The notes below the pieces were generated by a model. The model searched no databases, was not told where the DNA came from, and worked only from the letters and a program-made list of their open reading frames with translations. The translations under genes and the position numbers were made by a program. Shown here piece after piece: positions 9,704 to 18,503 of a stretch of 52,900 nt of DNA (position 1 is the stretch's first letter; each line of letters begins with the position of its first letter). The DNA comes from an uncultured Opitutia bacterium. GTDB lineage: Bacteria > Verrucomicrobiota > Verrucomicrobiia > Opitutales > Opitutaceae. The stretch is taken from NCBI GenBank assembly GCA_903900845.1, contig CAIUOU010000090.1:1-52900 (forward strand), in the 5' to 3' direction.

Positions 9704-11629
9704 ATGACCATGGCTCGCCGAACCCTGAACCGCGGGCTCGCCGCCCGCATCCTGCCCCTCCTTTTCACGGCGCTGGCGTTACTGCCGCCAGTGCATCTGG
9801 CGCAAGGCGCCGAACCGTCCCGCCCACCGGAACCCGAAAGCAACCCCGGGGCGGGAATGATCAAGGCCGCCGAGCCGACACGCCTGGAAACGGAATCGGC
9901 GGGCGTCCACGGCCAACTTCCGGTGGCTCCCGAAGTCGTTTCCCCCGGCAACCGCGGCGACCTTGATTACACCATTGTGGCGGAGCCCTTGCACGGCCGG
10001 GTGGGTCTCGCGGCGCCGGAGGAAGGCGCGGATATCTTCCGGACCAAGCGCTCCCGGCTGGGCTACTTCGCGTACCGGCCAGAGGAAGGATTCATCGGCG
10101 AAGACTCTTTTGCCTATACCGTGCGCAACGAAACCACCGGGCTGTTCTTCCGGGGCGAAGTGGTGATCACCGTGAAACCGCCCCCGGCCGTGGTGCTGCA
10201 AAAATTCGAGGTCGGCGCCGATCGCGTGCGCGCCACGCGGATGCGCGCAGTGGCGCTGGCGACACGCCCCAACACACCCATCACCGCGAAACTGCCCGGA
10301 CACGCGGAATCCATGTCGCCCGCGGACCTCGCGGGGGCCGCCGAGCCCCGGATCGCCTACCGGTTGGACGCGCAGGCAAAGCCCCGGCACGGGATGGCGC
10401 GGCTTGATCCCGAGAGCGGCCAACTGACCTACGCGCCCGACCCCGGTTACATCGGCGAGGACCGCCTTGGCTACTACACCGTCGACGAAAACAACCCGCA
10501 CCTCGGCGCGGCCAACGAGGTGGTGATCGTGGTGGAGCCCATCCGCCATTCGCGGCGGCTCGAGGTGGATCGTAGCCGGGGCCGGCCCGTCGATCTCGTG
10601 TTCGTCATCAACAACTCGCCCTCGATGGCCGCCCACCAGGGCCGGATCGCGGCCAACCTCGGGCGCTTCCGGCGGCTCTTTCATGACCGCGAGCTCGATT
10701 ATCGCATCGGTGTGCTGACAACCGATTTCGTGAATCTCGACCCGGCGCTGAGAAACGAGCAGCAGCGGCTCTTCAAGGAGGTGCGGTCGGTGCGAATCGA
10801 CGCGGCGGGCCGGCCGGTGACTGACGCACGCGGACGCCCGCAGCCCGTCACGAAGACGGTCGCCAGCAACGGCGCGCTCGTGGCGCTGCCCGGTCTGCCG
10901 GAGCCGTGGGTGACACCGGCCACACCCGACGGGGTTTTCGCGGAACTCGTGAAAGTCGGGACGAACGGCGACAGCAACCGCACCGCGTTTACGGCGGTGT
11001 ACAACTTCGTCGCCGACTTCCAACAGGGACGGCACGCCTTCCTCCGGCCCGAGGCTCAGACCATCGTGGTCTTCTTCATGGACGAGGAGGAAACGCGAAT
11101 GGCGCGGTGGAACGAGGGCTCACCCGAAGGTGCCCGGACGGAATGGATCGAGGACGGGCGCCTGCCCGATCTCATCCGCCGCCATAACGCCCGCCGTCCG
11201 CAGGCACCGCAGACCCTCGACGGCTACATCAACCAGTGGGTCCTGCGACCCTTCGTCATCGTGAAGGGCAACCGCCGGGGCGCGGTGGAGATGCACGCGG
11301 TGGTGGCACCCGACAACCTTTCCCACCGGCGCGCGGCCGAACTCACCGGAGGCACCGTGTTGAACATCCGCGATGATTTCTCGGCGCCGCTCGCCGCGCT
11401 GGGCGACCGCATCGCCGACACGGTCGCGGTGGCGCTGGAGCCGGTTTCGGCCAACGCGACATTTCATGCCCCGAGCCTGAAGGTGCGGGTCGACGGCCGA
11501 GCGGTGCCAGCCGATCCTCGCGACGGCTTCACTTACGACGCGCAGACCCACAGCCTGCGGTTCCACGGCGCGGGCAAACGCCAGGCGGATCGGGCCCGGA
11601 TTGAAATCACCTACGACGAGCACCTCTGA
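9704..11629 (+). CDS. Secreted protein with two Ig-like/cadherin-like repeats and a VWA-like domain
   Basis: A 641-residue exported protein. After the signal peptide (to about residue 35) come two bacterial Ig-like repeats at about 85-157 and 215-278. Each contains the motif G-x-x-x-Y-x-P-x-x-G-[FY]-I-G-E-D, typical of cadherin-like/VCBS tandem domains in surface proteins. A von Willebrand factor A-like domain follows from about residue 297 (DLVFVINNSPSM, then RIGVLTTDF and IVVFFMDEEETRM). The metal-site motif is altered: the usual first Asp of DxSxS is Asn303. The ATG at 9704 follows GAAGGGA at 9692-9698; a TTG at 9662 is less likely. The protein is probably a surface or periplasmic adhesion or binding protein; the partner is unknown. 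Confidence 0.78.
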   Translation: MTMARRTLNRGLAARILPLLFTALALLPPVHLAQGAEPSRPPEPESNPGAGMIKAAEPTRLETESAGVHGQLPVAPEVVSPGNRGDLDYTIVAEPLHGRVGLAAPEEGADIFRTKRSRLGYFAYRPEEGFIGEDSFAYTVRNETTGLFFRGEVVITVKPPPAVVLQKFEVGADRVRATRMRAVALATRPNTPITAKLPGHAESMSPADLAGAAEPRIAYRLDAQAKPRHGMARLDPESGQLTYAPDPGYIGEDRLGYYTVDENNPHLGAANEVVIVVEPIRHSRRLEVDRSRGRPVDLVFVINNSPSMAAHQGRIAANLGRFRRLFHDRELDYRIGVLTTDFVNLDPALRNEQQRLFKEVRSVRIDAAGRPVTDARGRPQPVTKTVASNGALVALPGLPEPWVTPATPDGVFAELVKVGTNGDSNRTAFTAVYNFVADFQQGRHAFLRPEAQTIVVFFMDEEETRMARWNEGSPEGARTEWIEDGRLPDLIRRHNARRPQAPQTLDGYINQWVLRPFVIVKGNRRGAVEMHAVVAPDNLSHRRAAELTGGTVLNIRDDFSAPLAALGDRIADTVAVALEPVSANATFHAPSLKVRVDGRAVPADPRDGFTYDAQTHSLRFHGAGKRQADRARIEITYDEHL

Positions 11630-11674
11630 ACCAACGGGGTCGGCTCAAAGGCGACCGGCCGGGATCAGCTGGAA

Positions 11675-11690
11675 ACCTTCGGCCGAAGGT
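11675..11690. other. 16-bp perfect palindrome between convergent genes
   Basis: ACCTTCGGCCGAAGGT is a perfect inverted repeat in the 145-base gap between the convergent VWA and delta-60 genes. It could form a hairpin with a short loop in either transcript. No T-run follows, so intrinsic termination is not supported. It could equally be a site for a dimeric protein. Confidence 0.3.
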
Positions 11691-11774
11691 CATGAACCAG
11701 CGAGAAGGCGAGTGAAGCGGAAATTTCCGTCCGCCGCCCTCCCATCGCGAACGGATGAAAAAAATCCGGCCGGC

Positions 11775-14700
11775 TCAGGGCACCTCGTAGATCTCGAGGA
11801 GGGCGGTGCCGGAGGAAACAGAGTCGGTGCCCACCTGAATCGTGTAAACCCCGGCGGGTAGCGCCGCGAGAACCGCGGCGTCCTTGCTACCCGCGGGCAG
11901 CGCGAACGCGCCGGCCCGCAGCGCGGCGGCGGCGAGATCGGGCAGGCTCGAGACCCAGTTGTCGTTTCCGCCCAGCAGCTGACCGGCGCTGTCGTAGAGG
12001 GAAATGGAGGGATCGGCCACGGTGTTGGAGGCGCCGAATTGCGCCATCGCCGGCCCGACGCCGCGCAGCAGCACGCGGGCGCCGGCGCCGCCATCGAGCA
12101 CGAAGCCGCTGATGAGCGCGCCGGAACCGGCCGCGGCCGGGCCGCGGCTGGACACGTTGACGAGCCGCGCTCCGTCGCCCGAGCCGGCGTCATAGATCTC
12201 GACGAGCGCGATACCGGAACGGGCGGCCGCGCCCCCCCCGACCTGCACGGTGTAGACACCGGGGGAGAGCGTCACCAGCGCCGCGCTGTCGGCGCTGCCT
12301 GAGGCGAACGGGAAGGCGCCGGTGCGCGTGGCGGCGGAACCTGCCTCGCGGCTCCAGCCCTCGGTGCCGGCAACCAGCGTGCCGCCCGAGGCGTAAACCT
12401 GCAGCGAGGTGGCGGTGAGCGCGCCCTCGACCCCGAAGGCGCCCAGCGCGGGACCGGCCCCGCGCACCAGCACCGACCTGGGCTCCGTACCAGCAATCGC
12501 GAAGCCGAGGATCAGCGGGTTGCCCGGCGATACCTCGCCCCGGGTGGAAAGATTGACGAGCCGCGCGGGACGGGAATCCGCGGCCCGCACGGTGTCGCCC
12601 ACCGTGATGGAGACCGTGCCCTCGCCCGGCACCGCGGTCGTGAGGGAACGCGGGATGATGCCGGTGGCGACGTCGACGCCCGGCTGGGCGGCGGCCTGCG
12701 CCGGAGTGGAGGTGCTGTTCGCCGGAATGCCCAAACCGGGCACCGGGCTCGCGTAATTGAACTCGCGGATCACCTCGTAGAGCCCGGAGGCGACCCCCGC
12801 GACCGAAGGCGTGACCGCGCGGGCTCGGATGTAGAAGACCGCGTTGGCGGGCAGGTTCGCACCCGCCACCTGCCAGTTCGCTGTGCCGGGAGCACGGACT
12901 CCTTCGCCGAGCCGGGTCCACGTGACGCGATCCGGGGAGATCTCAAAGAGCACACTGGAAATTTCCCCGATCGCACCGGAGCGGTTGAGCAACACCGAAC
13001 CCCGGTTGGCGGCGACGCCCAACACCTGGGCACCGGAAGCCTGCGCCGAAAGCCGGGCGATCCCCGGGCGGGCCACTCCGCCCACCGCGCTGAAGGACCC
13101 GCCGATCATCAGGCGCCCATCCGCCTGCAGCGCGAGCGCGGTGACCGCGCCGTTCGGGCCGGGGGAGAAAGCGTTGTCCGCCGACCCATTCGCGTTCAAC
13201 CGCACGAGGCGCGAGGGGCTTCCCGCGACGAGCACCTTGCCGTCGGCCTGGAGCGCCAGTGCCACCGCGCTGCCAGCGGGGGCGGAGAAGGAGGAGTCGG
13301 CCGAACCGTCGGCGTTGAGACGAGCGACCCCGGCTTGGTTGACCGCGTAAAGGACACGTCCGTCGGCCTGCACGGCGAGCGAGGTGACCGGTCCACTCAC
13401 GCTGGCGGAGAAAGAGGCGTCGGGGGCACCGGCGGCGGAGAGCCGGATGATGCCGCCCGCATGGCCGACCAACACGCTCCCATCGGGCTGCAGCGCCAGA
13501 GAGCGCACGGCGGAAGGAGCGCCGGCATTGTACGAGGCGTCGAAGGTGCCATCGGCGTTGAACCGGGCGAGGCGCTGGCGGGTGACGCCGTTGATGCTGG
13601 TGAAGGCTCCGCCGACAATCGTCCGGCCATCGGATAGGGCCAGAAGCGCGTGCACCGCGCCGTCGGGCCGCGGCTGGAACGAAGTCGTGACCGAACCATT
13701 GTCGTTCAGCATCGCGAGATTCCGGGCGGCCACGCCGCCGATGCCGGCGAAACTCCCGCCCACGAGAATCGAGCCGTTGAGTTGGAGATCAGTGAAGCTG
13801 CCGCCGACGAGCACCGTGCCGTCGGGGCGGGCGGCGACCACGCCGATGTTGCCGCGGATATCGGGATTGAAGTTGAGGTCGATCGCGCCGCCGGTGTCGA
13901 CACGGGCGAGGCGGTTGCGGCCCACCGGGGCTCCGGTGCCGCCGGGCTGGAGCGTTGTGAACGCGCCGCCGAGGAGCACGAAGCCGTCGGATTGGACCGC
14001 GAGCGTCGTCACCGTGCCGTTGGGGTTGGGATTGAAGGACTGGTCCACGGCGCCGTCGCTGTTGATGCGCGCGAGATTGTTACGGAGCACCAGCGCGCCT
14101 CCGGCGGCCGGTTGGAGGGAGGTGAATGACCCGCCGAGCAGGAACTGACCGTTGGTGAGGGCGACGACCGCGTTGACCGGGCCGCTCGCGTTGGGGTTGA
14201 AGTTCTGGTCGAGCGAGCCGTCCGAATTGAGTCGAGCGACGTAGTTGCGCGTCACGGCCGTCGAGGTGGCGTTGGGCACGAGACTGTTGAAAGAGCCGAC
14301 CGCAACCACCTTGCCGTCCGCCTGAAGGGCGAGGCCGTTGACGGACGCGCTGGGCGAGGGGTTGTAGTTGGCGTCGATCGTGCCGTCCTCGTTCACGCGC
14401 GCGAGATAGTTGCGGGCGACGCTGGTCGAGGTGAGGTTGGGCGTGAAGCTGGTGAAGTCCCCGCCGACGACGAATTTGCCGTCGGTCTGGCGCACGATGC
14501 CGGCGATGCGGGCGTTGGCGCCCGGGTCGAAGGTCACATCAAGGGACCCGTTGTTGTCGATGCGCGCCATGCGGTTGCGCGCGGTGCCGCCTACGGTGGT
14601 GAAGGAGCCCGTGACAACGATACGACCGTCGGGCTGCACGATGATGCCGGTGACCGCCCCGTTGGGCGCGGGGGTGAAGGAGGCGTCGAGCGCACCGTCG

Positions 14701-17543
14701 GCGCGGAAGCGCGCGAGGTTTCCGCCAGCCGCGTTGCCCAGGTTGGCAAACGATCCGCCGACGAGAAGCCGGCCTTCGCGGTCGATGGCGACGGCCGCGA
14801 TCTCGCCGCTCAGCCGGGCGCCCGCCGAGGCGAAAGCCGCGCGCAGGGTGCCGTTCGCGTTCAGCCAGGCGAAGCCCGAGAGCTGCGTGGGCACAGGCGC
14901 GCCCGCGGTGCGGACCACGATGGCGTGCACCGGGCCGTCGGTGGCGAGCACCGGGCTGAAGTCGGGATCAGGCGTCCCCTCCGAACGGAAGCGCGCGATG
15001 TTGGTGCTCTTCGCACCGCCCAGATCGGCGAAGCTGCCGACCGCAACCACCCGGCCGTCAGGTTGCACGGCAAGGGCGCTTACCACCGCGCCGGAGGCAC
15101 CGCCAGCGGAGGCGTCGAACCCGGTGTCAACCTGGCCGGAGGACAGGAGCCGCGCGAAATTGCGGCGTGTGACGCGCAATGCGGCGCCAACCGGCTGCAG
15201 GGAAGTGAAGGCGCCGCCCACCAGCAGGCGGCCGTCGGCCTGCAGGCGCAGGGAGTCGACGCGGTTGCCTGCCTGCTCGCTGAGGTCGAGATTGAAGGAG
15301 GCGTCGACGGTGCCGTCAGTGTTCAGGCGGGCCGCGTACTTGCGAAGGGTCCAATCAGCGGCCCCGTTGGGCTGCAGGGTGGTGAATGCCCCGCCGATGA
15401 CGAGCCGCCCGTCGGACTGCAGGACCGAGGTCAGCACATTGCCGTTGGCGTTGGGATTGTAGGCGAAGTCGAGGTTGCCCTCCGGCGTGAACCGCGCGAG
15501 CCGGTTGCGCACCGGCACACTATCGGTCGAGCGCCCGCTCGCGTCGGTCGTCTTGTCGAGCTTACCGTCGGTTCCGACCGCCGTGGAGAAGGCGCCGCCG
15601 GCCACCACCTTGCCGTCCGACTGCAGCTGCAGGGTGCTCACCTGGCCGTTGAGCGTCGGACTGAAGGCGTCGTCGAGCTTGCCGTCCGCGCCGCTGATGC
15701 GGGCGATGAAATTCCGCGAGACGAAGGAAGCGTTGATATTCCCGAAAGCTCCCGGACGAAGGGCGCTGAACAAGCCGCCAAGGATGATCTTGCCGTCGCC
15801 CTGGACCACCAGCGCCGAGACCGTGGAATTGGGATTGGGATCGAAGGCGGAGTCGATTGTGCCGTCGGCGTTGAGGCGTACCAGATTGGCGCGCGCCTCC
15901 GGTGTCGAGGAGCGGCCCGGGGTGACGAAGTTGAACGTGCCGCCGACGAGGATCTTGCCGTCGTTCTGCAGCACCAGAGTGCCCACCTGGCCATCGAAGT
16001 GCGGGTAAAACTCGGAGTCGATCGAGCCACCGGAATTCAGTCGCGCGAGGTGGCGCCGGGTCTCCCCGCCGATTTCGGTGAACGCGCCGCCGACGATCAC
16101 CTTGCCGTCAGGCTGGAGCGCCAGCGCATAGACGCGCCCGTTCAAAACCGGGGCGTAGGCCGGGTCCACGGTGCCGTCGGCGTTGAGCCGCGCGACGTAG
16201 TTGCGGGTGAGCCCAGCGATGCTGGTGAAGGTGCCCGCCACCACGATTTTCCCGTCGGACTGCGTGACGGAAGCGAGGATGCGGCCGCCCGCGTCGAGTT
16301 CAAACGAGGCGTCGAGCGAACCGTCGGCGGCGAGGCGCACGAGGCGGTTGCGGACCACCGCGGAGGTGGATCCGGCCGGCGTGGCGCGGGTGAACGATCC
16401 GCCGATCACAAGCTTGCCGTCGGCCTGCTGCACGACGGCGTTGACCGCGGCATTCAGGGTCGGCGCGAATCCGTTGTCGAGGGAGCCGTCGGGGTTGAAG
16501 CGGGCCACGAAACCGCGGCTCACCGACGTGGCGCCGCGACCCCACACCGCGGAGAACGCGCCGCTGATCACGATGAGGCCATCGGATTGGACGATCACCG
16601 AGGACACCGCGCCGTCGGCGCGCGGATAGAACTCGGAGTCGAGCGTGCCATCGAGGTTGAGCCGGGCGACACGGGAACGGCCGGCGGGGTTGACGTCGGT
16701 CGGGGGCTGAACCGTGGTGAAATAACCGGCGAGCAGGACCTTGCCGTCACGCTGCACCGCGAGGCTCGTCACGCCGTTGTTGGCGTTGGGGTCGAAGGCG
16801 GGATCGACGGAGCCCGACGGGGTCAGGCGAGCGATGCGGTTGCGCGTCACCGCGGCAGCCTCCCCGGCCGGCTGCAGGGAAGTGAATCCGCCCCCGACGA
16901 GGATCCGGTTCTCCACATGCAGGGCCAGCGCGAGGACCATTGCGTTGGGGTTCGGATTGAAGGCGGCGTCGAGCGTGCCGTCGGCGTTGAAACGCGCGAG
17001 GTAGTTGCGCGTCACGGCAGCGGCCGCGCCGGCGGGCTGGACCGTGGTGAAGGAGCCGCCGGCGACGATCCGGTTGTCGGCCTGCAGCAGCAGGGCGTGA
17101 ACCTGGGGTTGGAGTTGCCCGCCAAGATTCGGGTTGAAGGCGGCGTCGACCGACCCGTCCGCATTGAGCCGCGCGATCCGGTTGCGGGTGACGGCGGCTC
17201 CACTGGCGCCGGGCTGCAGGGAGGTGAAGTCGCCGCCGACGACGACGCGGTTGTCGCGCTGGACGAGCAGCGCGCGTACCGGGGCGTTGGGGGACGGGTT
17301 GAAAGCGGTGTCGACCGACCCATCCGCGTTGAGCCGCGCGAGGTTGGAACGCGCTACGCCGCTGACCGAGGTGAACTGCCCGCCCACCAGAAGCTTGCCG
17401 TCGGGCTGGGAGACGACCGTGAAGACGGTGCCGTCGACATCGGGGCTGAAACCGTCGTTCACCGAGACGGGCTGCGCGAAAGCACTGAGGGCGGCGAAGA
17501 GCCCGGCCAGAAAGATCGGGAAAGAGGGCGTCAGTCGGCGCAT
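11775..17543 (-). CDS. Giant secreted delta-60 repeat protein
   Basis: A 1,922-residue exported protein. A signal peptide (FLAGLFAALSAFAQ) is followed by about 27-28 tandem repeats of roughly 45-60 residues. Each repeat has Q-x-D-G-[KR]-x-x-V-G-G-x-F, then R-x-x-[IL]-A-R-x-x-x-D-G-[ST]-x-D, then F-x-P: delta-60 repeats (TIGR02608, DUF5122), thought to form beta-propeller-like arrays. One unit near the C-terminal third is chimeric, with the GGSF core appearing twice in close succession. A linker domain follows, then two tandem copies of a domain of about 130 residues (starting ARLVNLSTRG and ARLVNVSSRG, each ending near an EIY motif) that is frequent at the C terminus of Verrucomicrobial secreted proteins. 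I chose ATG 17543; ATG 17573 would add ten residues. The role is probably surface-associated or extracellular; the ligand is unknown. Confidence 0.87.
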   Translation of the reverse strand: MRRLTPSFPIFLAGLFAALSAFAQPVSVNDGFSPDVDGTVFTVVSQPDGKLLVGGQFTSVSGVARSNLARLNADGSVDTAFNPSPNAPVRALLVQRDNRVVVGGDFTSLQPGASGAAVTRNRIARLNADGSVDAAFNPNLGGQLQPQVHALLLQADNRIVAGGSFTTVQPAGAAAAVTRNYLARFNADGTLDAAFNPNPNAMVLALALHVENRILVGGGFTSLQPAGEAAAVTRNRIARLTPSGSVDPAFDPNANNGVTSLAVQRDGKVLLAGYFTTVQPPTDVNPAGRSRVARLNLDGTLDSEFYPRADGAVSSVIVQSDGLIVISGAFSAVWGRGATSVSRGFVARFNPDGSLDNGFAPTLNAAVNAVVQQADGKLVIGGSFTRATPAGSTSAVVRNRLVRLAADGSLDASFELDAGGRILASVTQSDGKIVVAGTFTSIAGLTRNYVARLNADGTVDPAYAPVLNGRVYALALQPDGKVIVGGAFTEIGGETRRHLARLNSGGSIDSEFYPHFDGQVGTLVLQNDGKILVGGTFNFVTPGRSSTPEARANLVRLNADGTIDSAFDPNPNSTVSALVVQGDGKIILGGLFSALRPGAFGNINASFVSRNFIARISGADGKLDDAFSPTLNGQVSTLQLQSDGKVVAGGAFSTAVGTDGKLDKTTDASGRSTDSVPVRNRLARFTPEGNLDFAYNPNANGNVLTSVLQSDGRLVIGGAFTTLQPNGAADWTLRKYAARLNTDGTVDASFNLDLSEQAGNRVDSLRLQADGRLLVGGAFTSLQPVGAALRVTRRNFARLLSSGQVDTGFDASAGGASGAVVSALAVQPDGRVVAVGSFADLGGAKSTNIARFRSEGTPDPDFSPVLATDGPVHAIVVRTAGAPVPTQLSGFAWLNANGTLRAAFASAGARLSGEIAAVAIDREGRLLVGGSFANLGNAAGGNLARFRADGALDASFTPAPNGAVTGIIVQPDGRIVVTGSFTTVGGTARNRMARIDNNGSLDVTFDPGANARIAGIVRQTDGKFVVGGDFTSFTPNLTSTSVARNYLARVNEDGTIDANYNPSPSASVNGLALQADGKVVAVGSFNSLVPNATSTAVTRNYVARLNSDGSLDQNFNPNASGPVNAVVALTNGQFLLGGSFTSLQPAAGGALVLRNNLARINSDGAVDQSFNPNPNGTVTTLAVQSDGFVLLGGAFTTLQPGGTGAPVGRNRLARVDTGGAIDLNFNPDIRGNIGVVAARPDGTVLVGGSFTDLQLNGSILVGGSFAGIGGVAARNLAMLNDNGSVTTSFQPRPDGAVHALLALSDGRTIVGGAFTSINGVTRQRLARFNADGTFDASYNAGAPSAVRSLALQPDGSVLVGHAGGIIRLSAAGAPDASFSASVSGPVTSLAVQADGRVLYAVNQAGVARLNADGSADSSFSAPAGSAVALALQADGKVLVAGSPSRLVRLNANGSADNAFSPGPNGAVTALALQADGRLMIGGSFSAVGGVARPGIARLSAQASGAQVLGVAANRGSVLLNRSGAIGEISSVLFEISPDRVTWTRLGEGVRAPGTANWQVAGANLPANAVFYIRARAVTPSVAGVASGLYEVIREFNYASPVPGLGIPANSTSTPAQAAAQPGVDVATGIIPRSLTTAVPGEGTVSITVGDTVRAADSRPARLVNLSTRGEVSPGNPLILGFAIAGTEPRSVLVRGAGPALGAFGVEGALTATSLQVYASGGTLVAGTEGWSREAGSAATRTGAFPFASGSADSAALVTLSPGVYTVQVGGGAAARSGIALVEIYDAGSGDGARLVNVSSRGPAAAGSGALISGFVLDGGAGARVLLRGVGPAMAQFGASNTVADPSISLYDSAGQLLGGNDNWVSSLPDLAAAALRAGAFALPAGSKDAAVLAALPAGVYTIQVGTDSVSSGTALLEIYEVP

Positions 17544-17780
17544 AGAGAACGGGAAAACAGCGGCAAAGGACATGGAAAGGTTGGGCCGGATGGATCGGCG
17601 GGGATAGGAATCGGGAGAAATTAGAGGCCGAGGTTGGGCGTCGCGGTGACGCAAGGCAAGCGGTGGCTCCGGGAATCACCGGCGGGGGCGTTCCGTCGCG
17701 CCGGAGAGCGCTCGCGTGAAGGTGAGAGCGCGGGAAGACCGGCCGGTTCCGCGGAAACGCGGCCGACCTGCGCGGGGCGC

Positions 17781-17808
17781 TTGCGCGAGGGGGCGTTCGC
17801 GGTACGCT
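17781..17808 (+). promoter_or_regulatory. Candidate promoter of the peroxiredoxin gene
   Basis: TTGCGC at 17781-17786 and TACGCT at 17803-17808 are separated by 16 bases, a sigma-70-like arrangement. The ATG at 17818 is only nine bases beyond the -10-like box, and no Shine-Dalgarno is visible. Transcription from this site would therefore give a nearly leaderless message. This was spotted by eye only. Confidence 0.35.
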
Positions 17809-17817
17809 TTGACCGCC

Positions 17818-18336
17818 ATGAAACTCCCCCGCCTCCTCCTCGCCATGTCGCTGTTCTCGCTCCTGCTCGGTTCCGCCCGCGCGGACGCCCTCAAAGTGGG
17901 CGCCGCCGCTCCCGTTGTCGCCGGCATGACCGATGCCGGCACGAAGCTGAACCTCGCCGACGTGTACAAGAACAACGACTACACCCTCGTCTGGTTTTAC
18001 CCGAGAGCCCTCACCGGCGGCTGCACGAAGCAGGGCTGTTCGCTCCGCGACGCCAACGCGGAGCTCAAGAAGCACGGCGTGGCGGTGGTGGGCGTGAGCA
18101 ACGACACCGTCGAGAAGCAGAAGGAGTTCAAAGAGAAGAATAACTTCCCCTTCCCGCTGCTGGCCGACACCGACAAGGCGGTGGTGAAAGCGTTCGGGCA
18201 AAGCGGCATCGCCTTCCCGAGCCGCGAGGCCTATCTGATCGATCGGTCTGGCAAGGTCGTTTACCACGACAAAGGCCAGACCGACAAGCAGGCTGAAATG
18301 GTTCTAGGCTTTCTTAAGTCAAAGAAGACCAGCTAA
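17818..18336 (+). CDS. Exported Bcp/PrxQ-type peroxiredoxin
   Basis: A 172-residue thiol peroxidase of the AhpC-TSA/Bcp family with a signal peptide (LLLAMSLFSLLLGSARA). The active-site segment is YPRALTGGCTKQGC: Cys69 is the peroxidatic cysteine and Cys74, five residues on, is the resolving cysteine as in atypical Bcp/PrxQ enzymes. The usual TPGCT is TGGCT here. The enzyme would reduce hydrogen peroxide and organic peroxides in the periplasm, which requires an exported thiol donor; thioredoxin-fold proteins are encoded further along the window. An in-frame extension to 17716 was rejected because the ATG at 17818 opens the signal peptide. A strong terminator follows the gene. Confidence 0.87.
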   Translation: MKLPRLLLAMSLFSLLLGSARADALKVGAAAPVVAGMTDAGTKLNLADVYKNNDYTLVWFYPRALTGGCTKQGCSLRDANAELKKHGVAVVGVSNDTVEKQKEFKEKNNFPFPLLADTDKAVVKAFGQSGIAFPSREAYLIDRSGKVVYHDKGQTDKQAEMVLGFLKSKKTS

Positions 18337-18370
18337 CTAGAATTTAAAGCAACTTTAGGCTTTCTCCAGA

Positions 18371-18404
18371 AGCCCTCCCCTTTTGGGGAGGGCTTTTAGC
18401 TTTC
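18371..18404 (+). terminator. Rho-independent terminator after the peroxiredoxin gene
   Basis: A perfect 10-bp stem (AGCCCTCCCC at 18371-18380, GGGGAGGGCT at 18385-18394) has a TTTT loop and is followed by TTTAGCTTTCTT. It lies 34 bases past the peroxiredoxin stop. The GC-rich stem and T-rich tail make this the clearest intrinsic terminator in the window. Confidence 0.9.
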
Positions 18405-18503
18405 TTCCCGACCCTCGTGACGAGCCCGTGCCGTGTGCCTGGGGTAAGTTCTCAGCTTATCGGGGCCCACGCCTATTTCGTCATCACGCCGGAGAATTGG
18501 GCT

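Noticed and set aside
11775-17543. CRISPR-like array suggested by regular repeats
   Set aside because: The repeats are about 135-180 bases, in frame, degenerate at the DNA level and encode delta-60 units; there are no constant short repeats with unique spacers and no cas genes.
14925-17624. Long plus-strand open frame (899 codons) opposite the delta-60 protein
   Set aside because: It mirrors the repetitive minus-strand gene, is very rich in Arg, Gly, Asp and Val as expected of an antisense frame of a high-GC repeat gene, and has no domain pattern.
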